Assembly: GCF_003947415.1 (NCBI RefSeq)
Contig: NZ_QHKL01000010.1
Span: 62,001 to 126,000, forward strand
From: Amycolatopsis sp. WAC 01376
GTDB lineage: Bacteria; Actinomycetota; Actinomycetes; Mycobacteriales; Pseudonocardiaceae
DNA length: 64,000 nucleotides
Direction of reading: 5' to 3'
Positions 58,780 to 64,000 of this stretch are shown piece after piece. Below the pieces are notes generated by a model. That model saw only the letters and a program-made list of their open reading frames with translations. It ran no database searches and had not been told where the DNA came from. The position numbers and the translations under genes are program-made. Position 1 is the first letter of the stretch. Each line of letters begins with the position of its first letter.

Positions 58780-60519
58780 ATGGCGCCAACGACCGGCACC
58801 GCTGCGGGGGACACCGCGACGAAGGCCACCACCAACGGTTCCGAACCCGCCCCGGACCTGATCTCCGGCGGCCACCTGGTGGCCAAGGCGCTCAAGGCGG
58901 AGGGCGTCGACACGATCTTCACGTTGTGCGGCGGGCATATCATCGACATCTACGACGGCTGCGTCGACGAGGGCATCGCGGTCATCGACGTCCGGCACGA
59001 GCAGGTCGCGGCGCACGCGGCCGACGGCTACGCGCGGATCACCGGCCGTCCCGGCTGCGCGGTCGTCACCGCGGGACCGGGCACGACGGACGCCGTCACC
59101 GGGGTCGCGAACGCCCTGCGCGCGGAGAGCCCGATGCTGCTGATCGGCGGGCAAGGGGCGTTGACCCAGCACAAGATGGGCTCACTGCAGGATCTGCCGC
59201 ACGTCGACATGATGGCGCCGATCACCAAGTTCTCCGCCACCGTCCCGGACACCGCGCGGGTGGCGGACCTGGTCTCGATGGCCTTCCGCGAGTGCTACCA
59301 CGGCGCGCCCGGACCGTCCTTTTTGGAGATTCCCCGCGACGTCCTCGACGCGAAGGTCCCGGTGGACAAGGCGCGGGTTCCCTCTGCGGGCCGGTACCGG
59401 GCGTCCACCCGCAACGCCGGCGACCCGGCCGACATCGAGAAACTCGCGGATCTCCTCGTCCACTCGAAGAAGCCCGCCATCCTGCTGGGCAGCCAGGTGT
59501 GGACGACCCGCGCCAGCGGACCGGCGGCCGAACTGGTGCGCGGGCTGAACATCCCGGCGTACATGAACGGTGCCGGGCGCGGCACACTGCCGCCCGGCGA
59601 CCCGCACCACTTCCAGCTCTCGCGCCGGTACGCGTTCGACAACGCCGACGTGATCGTCATCGTCGGCACCCCGTTCGACTTCCGCATGGGCTACGGCAAG
59701 CGGCTCTCGCCGGACGCGACCGTCGTGCAGATCGACCTCGACTACCGCACCGTCGGGAAGAACCGGGACGTCGACCTCGGCATCGTCGGCGACGCGGGTC
59801 AGGTGCTCGCCGCGGTCGCGGACGCGGCCACCGGCCGGGTCGGCAACGGTGCCGTCGCGCGCAAGGTCTGGCTCGAGGAACTGCAGGACGTCGAGACCAA
59901 AGCGAAGCAGAAGCGCTTGCCGTTCCAGCATTCCGACGCGAACCCCATCCACCCGTACCGGCTGGTGCACGAGATCAACGAGTTCCTCACCGAGGATTCG
60001 CTCTACATCGGCGACGGCGGCGACATCGTGACCTTCTCCGGGCAGGTCGTCCAGCCGAAGGCGCCGGGGCACTGGATGGATCCCGGCCCGCTCGGGACGC
60101 TCGGCGTCGGCATCCCGTTCGTCCTCGCCGCGAAGCACGCGCGGCCGGAGAAAGAAGTCGTCGCCCTCTTCGGCGATGGCGCGTTCAGCCTGACCGGCTG
60201 GGACTTCGAGACCCTGGTGCGCTTCAACCTGCCGTTCGTCGGGATCGTCGGCAACAACTCCTCGATGAACCAGATCCGCTACGGCCAGGCGGCGAAGTAC
60301 GGCCTCGGCCGGGAACGCGTCGGCAACACGCTCGGCGACGTGCCCTACGACGAGTTCGCCCGGATGCTCGGCGGGTACGGCGAGGCGGTGCGCGACCCCG
60401 CGGACATCGGCCCGGCGCTGCTGCGCGCCCGCGAGTCCGGAAAGCCGTCGCTGATCAACGTTTGGATCGACCCGGACGTCTACGCGCCCGGAACCATGAA
60501 CCAGACCATGTACAAGTAG
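58780..60519 (+). CDS. ThDP-dependent 2-hydroxyacyl-CoA lyase / oxalyl-CoA decarboxylase family enzyme
   Basis: 579 residues. The activating Glu is E74 in VRHEQ, and the ThDP/Mg motif runs from GDGAFS (465-470) to N492-N493. By eye, the substrate loop GSLQDLPHVD (L136-Q137) matches that of 2-hydroxyacyl-CoA lyases (GAFQEFPQVE) better than that of oxalyl-CoA decarboxylase (GDYEEMDQ, whose Tyr-Glu pair is catalytic). Both families release formyl-CoA: from a 2-hydroxyacyl-CoA (plus aldehyde or ketone) or from oxalyl-CoA (plus CO2). Frc and an acyl-CoA ligase follow in the same operon (16 and 11 bp gaps). The C-terminal tail (YAPGTMNQTMYK) may close over the active site. Start ATG 58780; weak ribosome site AGGAG. 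Confidence 0.85.
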   Translation: MAPTTGTAAGDTATKATTNGSEPAPDLISGGHLVAKALKAEGVDTIFTLCGGHIIDIYDGCVDEGIAVIDVRHEQVAAHAADGYARITGRPGCAVVTAGPGTTDAVTGVANALRAESPMLLIGGQGALTQHKMGSLQDLPHVDMMAPITKFSATVPDTARVADLVSMAFRECYHGAPGPSFLEIPRDVLDAKVPVDKARVPSAGRYRASTRNAGDPADIEKLADLLVHSKKPAILLGSQVWTTRASGPAAELVRGLNIPAYMNGAGRGTLPPGDPHHFQLSRRYAFDNADVIVIVGTPFDFRMGYGKRLSPDATVVQIDLDYRTVGKNRDVDLGIVGDAGQVLAAVADAATGRVGNGAVARKVWLEELQDVETKAKQKRLPFQHSDANPIHPYRLVHEINEFLTEDSLYIGDGGDIVTFSGQVVQPKAPGHWMDPGPLGTLGVGIPFVLAAKHARPEKEVVALFGDGAFSLTGWDFETLVRFNLPFVGIVGNNSSMNQIRYGQAAKYGLGRERVGNTLGDVPYDEFARMLGGYGEAVRDPADIGPALLRARESGKPSLINVWIDPDVYAPGTMNQTMYK

Positions 60520-60535
60520 CCGGGAGGGATCACCG

Positions 60536-61765
60536 ATGGCAAAGGCACTCGACGGCGTCCGCGTCCTCGACATGACGCATGTCCAATCAGGACCTTCGTC
60601 CACGCAGATCCTGGCCTGGCTCGGCGCGGACGTGATCAAGCTGGAGACACCCGGCCGCGGCGACATCACCCGTGGCCAGCTCCGGGACCTCCCCGGGGTG
60701 GACAGTCTCTACTTCACGATGCTCAACGCCAACAAACGCAGCATCACCCTGAACATGAAAAGTGAGCAGGGCAAACAGGTCTTCGAGCAACTCGTGTCCA
60801 GTGTGGACGTCCTGGTCGAGAACTTCGGGCCCGGAGTGGTCGACCGTTTCGGCTATCCCTGGGAACGGCTGGCCGAGCTGAATCCGAAGCTGGTCTACGC
60901 CTCCATCAAGGGTTTCGGCCCCGGGCGGTACGCGGATTTCAAGGCCTACGAGGTCATCGCACAGGCGATGGGCGGTGCGATGAGCACCACCGGTTTCGAG
61001 GATGGCCCGCCCACCGCGACCGGCGCGCAGATCGGGGACTCGGGCACCGGGATCCACCTGGTCGCCGCGATACTGGCCGCGCTGTACCAGCGGACGAACA
61101 CCGGCCGCGGGCAGCGGGTCCAGGTCGCGATGCAGGACGCCGTGCTGAACCTGTGCCGCGTCAAGCTCCGCGACCAGCAACGCCTGGCGCACGGCCCGCT
61201 CGACGAATACCCGAACGACGTCTTCGGCGACGAGGTCCCGCGTTCGGGCAACGCGTCCGGGGGTGGGCAGCCCGGCTGGGCGGTGAAATGCGCGCCGGGC
61301 GGACCGAACGACTACATCTACGTGATCATCCAGCCGGTCGGCTGGGCGCCGATCACCCGGCTGATCGGGAAACCCGAACTCGCCGAGGATCCGGACTGGT
61401 CCACCCCGGAAGCCAGGCTGTCCAAATTGGACAAGGCATTCGGGATGATCGAGGAGTGGACCGAGAAGCACACCAAATGGGAGGTGATGGAGGCGCTCAA
61501 CGCCCACAACATCCCCTGCGGTCCGATTCTGTCCACCAGGGAGCTCGCGGAGGACGCCACATTGGCCGAACTGGGCTCCGTCGTCGAAGTCGAGCATCCC
61601 GAACGAGGTGCCTTCAAAACCGTGGGCTGCCCGCTGAAGCTGTCGGATTCGCCGGTCGAGGTCGAACGCTCGCCCCTGCTCGGTGAGCACAACGCCGAGG
61701 TCTTCGGCGAACTCGGCTACGGCGAGGACGACCTGGACCGGCTGCGCGCGGCCGGCGTGATCTGA
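60536..61765 (+). CDS. frc: Formyl-CoA:oxalate CoA-transferase (class III)
   Basis: 409 residues. It follows the Oxalobacter Frc sequence closely from memory: THVQSGPSSTQ at the start, VDSLYFTMLNANKRSITLNM, DGPPTATGAQIGDSGTG with the catalytic Asp at D168, MQDAVLNLCRVKLRDQQRL, and the glycine loop GGGQPGW. It moves CoA from formyl-CoA to oxalate or a related acid, giving formate and the new acyl-CoA. It sits between the ThDP enzyme and the acyl-CoA ligase in one operon; GGGAGG precedes the ATG. Confidence 0.92.
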   Translation: MAKALDGVRVLDMTHVQSGPSSTQILAWLGADVIKLETPGRGDITRGQLRDLPGVDSLYFTMLNANKRSITLNMKSEQGKQVFEQLVSSVDVLVENFGPGVVDRFGYPWERLAELNPKLVYASIKGFGPGRYADFKAYEVIAQAMGGAMSTTGFEDGPPTATGAQIGDSGTGIHLVAAILAALYQRTNTGRGQRVQVAMQDAVLNLCRVKLRDQQRLAHGPLDEYPNDVFGDEVPRSGNASGGGQPGWAVKCAPGGPNDYIYVIIQPVGWAPITRLIGKPELAEDPDWSTPEARLSKLDKAFGMIEEWTEKHTKWEVMEALNAHNIPCGPILSTRELAEDATLAELGSVVEVEHPERGAFKTVGCPLKLSDSPVEVERSPLLGEHNAEVFGELGYGEDDLDRLRAAGVI

Positions 61766-61776
61766 GGGAGAACTTC

Positions 61777-63906
61777 ATGGCAGACAAAGAGATCGTCGAG
61801 AAGATCCTCGAGAAGGTCGCCGCCGAGGAACGGGCCTCGCTCACCGCTCCGGAAGGGCGCCAGGTGTGCGAGGCGTACGGGATCCCCACCCCGGAGGAAC
61901 GGCTGGCGGCCACCGCCGAGGAAGCCGTCGCGCAGGCGCAGGAGATCGGCCTCCCGGTGGTGCTGAAGATCGTTTCGCCGGACATCCTGCACAAGACCGA
62001 GGCCGGCGGCGTACTGGTCGGCCTGGCGACCGCGGACGCGGTGGCGGACGGCTTCCGGTCCATCGTCGCCAACGCCAAGGCGTATGACGCCGGCGCCGAG
62101 ATCACCGGTGTCCAGGTGCAGCAGCTGCTCAGCGGCGGGCAAGAGGTGATCATCGGCGCCACCACGGACGCCACGTTCGGCAAGATCGTCGCGTTCGGAC
62201 TCGGCGGGGTACTGGTCGAGGTGCTCAAGGACGTCACGTTCCGGCTCGCCCCGCTCGACCGTGACCAGGCGTTCTCGATGATCGACGGCATCGCGGCCGC
62301 CGAGATCCTGCGCGGGGTCCGCGGTGCGGAGCCGGTGAGCAGGGACGCGCTGGCCGACGTGCTCACCCGCGTCGGCACCCTGGTCACCGACTTCCCGCAA
62401 CTGGCCGAGGTCGACCTCAACCCGGTGCTGGCCACTCCCGGTGGCGCCATCGCCGTCGACGTCCGGATCCTGGTGGATCCCGAAGCGGCGCGGGAGCCCG
62501 TGCGGTTCAGCCAGGAGGAGATCCTGGCGTCGATGACCCGGATCATGAAACCGGCTTCGATCGCCGTCATCGGCGCGTCCGCCGAGGCGGGCAAGATCGG
62601 CAACTCGGTGATGAAGAACCTCGTCGACGGCGGATTCGCGGGGGAGATCCATCCCATCAACCCCAAGGCCGCCGAGATCCTCGACCGCAAGGCCTACGCG
62701 AGCATCTCCGACGTGCCGGGCGACGTCGACGTCGCGGTGTTCGCCATTCCCGCCAAATTCGTGCCCGCCGCGCTGGAGGAAGTGGGCCGGAAAGGCGTGG
62801 CCGGGGCGATCCTGATCCCGTCCGGCTTCGGCGAGACGGGGAACATCGAACTGCAGGACGAGGTCGTCGCGATCGCGCGGAAGCACGGCGTCCGGATCCT
62901 CGGCCCGAACATCTACGGCTACTACTACACGCCGGAGAATCTGTCGGCGACGTTCTGCACGCCGTACGACGTCAAGGGCGGGGTCGCGCTGTCGTCGCAG
63001 AGCGGCGGCATCGGGATGGCCATCCTCGGGTTCAGCCGGTCGGCGAAAATGGGCGTCTCGTCGATCGTCGGGGTCGGCAACAAGGCCGATATCGACGAGG
63101 ACGATCTGCTCACCTTCTTCGAACAAGATGAAAACACCGAGCTGATCGCGATGCATCTCGAAGATCTCAAAGACGGACGATCGTTCGCGGAAACGGCGAA
63201 ACGGGTTTCGGCGCGGAAACCGGTCGTCGTGCTCAAAGCGGGCCGCACCTCCCAAGGCGCGAAAGCGGCCAGCTCGCACACCGGCGCACTCGCCGGCGAC
63301 GACAAGGTCTATGACGACATCCTGCGCCAGAGCGGCATCATCCGGGCGCCCGGGCTGAACGATCTTCTCGAGTATGCGCGCGGCATCCCGCTGCTCCCGA
63401 CGCCCAAGGGCGAGAACGTCGTCATCATCACCGGCGCGGGTGGTTCCGGTGTCCTGCTTTCCGACGCCTGCGTGGACAACGGGCTGAACCTGATGGAGAT
63501 CCCGCCCGATCTCGACGCGTCGTTCCGGGAATTCATCCCGCCGTTCGGCGCGGCGGGCAATCCGGTGGACATAACCGGCGGCGAACCACCTGCCACCTAC
63601 CGGAACACGATCGCGCTCGGTTTGGCGGACGAGCGAATCCATGCCTTGATCCTCGGCTATTGGCATACTATCGTCACCCCGCCGATGATCTTCGCGGAAC
63701 TCGTTTCGGAAGTCGTATCCGAATATCGCGCGAAAGGGATCCACAAGCCCGTCGTCGCCTCGCTGGCAGGCGATGTCGAGGTCGAAGAGGCCAGCAGTTT
63801 TCTGTACGAGCACGGTGTCGTGGCTTATCCGTACACGACGGAGAAGCCGGTGGCCGTGCTCGGCGCGAAGTATCGCTGGGCCCGTTCAGCGGGACTGCTC
63901 GGCTGA
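61777..63906 (+). CDS. NDP-forming acyl-CoA ligase, fused subunits
   Basis: 709 residues. The ATP-grasp part comes first (about 1-240: GLPVVLKIVSPDILHKTEAG, then GGVLVG and EVDLNPVLATPG), followed by the CoA-binding domain (MKPASIAVIGASAEAGKIGN) and the ligase domain with the phospho-His motif SSHTGALAG (H501). The usual bacterial order of this fused family is often the reverse. It can make acyl-CoA from an acid, ATP and CoA, here probably the starter for the lyase or for Frc. It begins 11 bp after frc with GAGGGAG upstream. The acid is unknown. Confidence 0.88.
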   Translation: MADKEIVEKILEKVAAEERASLTAPEGRQVCEAYGIPTPEERLAATAEEAVAQAQEIGLPVVLKIVSPDILHKTEAGGVLVGLATADAVADGFRSIVANAKAYDAGAEITGVQVQQLLSGGQEVIIGATTDATFGKIVAFGLGGVLVEVLKDVTFRLAPLDRDQAFSMIDGIAAAEILRGVRGAEPVSRDALADVLTRVGTLVTDFPQLAEVDLNPVLATPGGAIAVDVRILVDPEAAREPVRFSQEEILASMTRIMKPASIAVIGASAEAGKIGNSVMKNLVDGGFAGEIHPINPKAAEILDRKAYASISDVPGDVDVAVFAIPAKFVPAALEEVGRKGVAGAILIPSGFGETGNIELQDEVVAIARKHGVRILGPNIYGYYYTPENLSATFCTPYDVKGGVALSSQSGGIGMAILGFSRSAKMGVSSIVGVGNKADIDEDDLLTFFEQDENTELIAMHLEDLKDGRSFAETAKRVSARKPVVVLKAGRTSQGAKAASSHTGALAGDDKVYDDILRQSGIIRAPGLNDLLEYARGIPLLPTPKGENVVIITGAGGSGVLLSDACVDNGLNLMEIPPDLDASFREFIPPFGAAGNPVDITGGEPPATYRNTIALGLADERIHALILGYWHTIVTPPMIFAELVSEVVSEYRAKGIHKPVVASLAGDVEVEEASSFLYEHGVVAYPYTTEKPVAVLGAKYRWARSAGLLG

Positions 63907-63940
63907 TTTCCGGCCCAAAACCGACCCAAGGAGAATGACA

Positions 63941-64000
63941 ATGACGTCATCGACCGCGGCTCAACCACCCGGAGCGTACAAGGAAGTAATCGATTCGAAC
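63941..64000 (+). CDS. Start of a gene, possibly second OFA-type transporter
   Basis: Only the first 20 codons are present, from ATG 63941, seven bases after AAGGAG (63928-63933). The peptide ends GAYKEVIDSN. OFA-type transporters often open with a short segment like this before GRRYRVGE, as the transporter at 56352 does, so a second copy is possible. This is a weak inference from a handful of residues; its close spacing (35 bp) to the ligase gene makes it part of the operon. Confidence 0.4.
   Translation, partial: MTSSTAAQPPGAYKEVIDSN

Overview
The window is about 64 kb of high-GC actinobacterial chromosome. Gene order (ruvB-yajC-secD-secF-apt-rel), GTG starts, a conservon, Ku and LigD-type NHEJ genes, a SARP regulator, Scr1-type and TetR regulators and an NRPS/PKS point to a mycelial member of Pseudonocardiales, most like Amycolatopsis. 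That placement is inferred from content, not from a database search. I saw no rRNA, tRNA, CRISPR array, insertion sequence or prophage.

Layout. 1-7.9 kb: housekeeping block (3' end of ruvB, yajC, secD, secF, apt, bifunctional (p)ppGpp synthetase/hydrolase) and a crotonase with altered catalytic positions. 8.0-20.0 kb: a two-gene biosynthetic locus, an MFS exporter overlapping by one base a 3453-residue hybrid megasynthase (acyl-AMP ligase, ACP, KS, AT, ACP, luciferase-like monooxygenase, C, A, PCP, terminal C), with a good promoter and a 14-bp direct repeat upstream. 20-30.3 kb: membrane cyclophilin, metallo-beta-lactamase-fold hydrolase, a membrane protein, YibE/F-type membrane protein, a GlxA-type regulator divergent from a DJ-1/PfpI protein, a SARP/NB-ARC/TPR regulator and an erythromycin-esterase-like protein. 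30.3-40 kb: intergenic repeats, Scr1-type regulator, CYTH-CHAD protein, STAS protein, a LigD-like protein with intact phosphoesterase but degenerate ligase motifs, and a TetR plus heterodimeric ABC exporter operon. 40.3-45.4 kb: a conservon (ATPase, roadblock, DUF742, GTPase) followed by a StyA-like flavin monooxygenase, then Ku. 45.4-56.2 kb: small proteins, ahcY under a probable SAH riboswitch, dinB, a core-MetE-like protein, transporters and hydrolases, and a MerR regulator. 56.3-64 kb: a formyl-CoA catabolic island (OFA-type transporter, fdhD, ThDP 2-hydroxyacyl-CoA lyase/oxalyl-CoA decarboxylase family enzyme, formyl-CoA transferase, NDP-forming acyl-CoA ligase), plus the start of another gene.

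How genes work together. SecD, SecF and YajC are accessory parts of the Sec translocon. AhcY removes SAH, and its leader looks like an SAH-sensing ON switch. The island at the right end would release formyl-CoA from an acyl-CoA, move the CoA to a new acid through Frc and pass formate to a formate dehydrogenase that needs FdhD. Its two operons share a 31-bp upstream element, so one regulator probably controls both.

Most striking non-coding features: (i) two copies, in opposite orientation, of a ~168-bp symmetric array of eight 14-bp units spaced every 21 bp; (ii) a family of intergenic perfect or near-perfect hairpins sharing the arm TGAAGGNCCCCTT, two of which supply the stop codon of the neighbouring gene; (iii) the SAH riboswitch/terminator upstream of ahcY. 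All motif reading and alignment was by eye.
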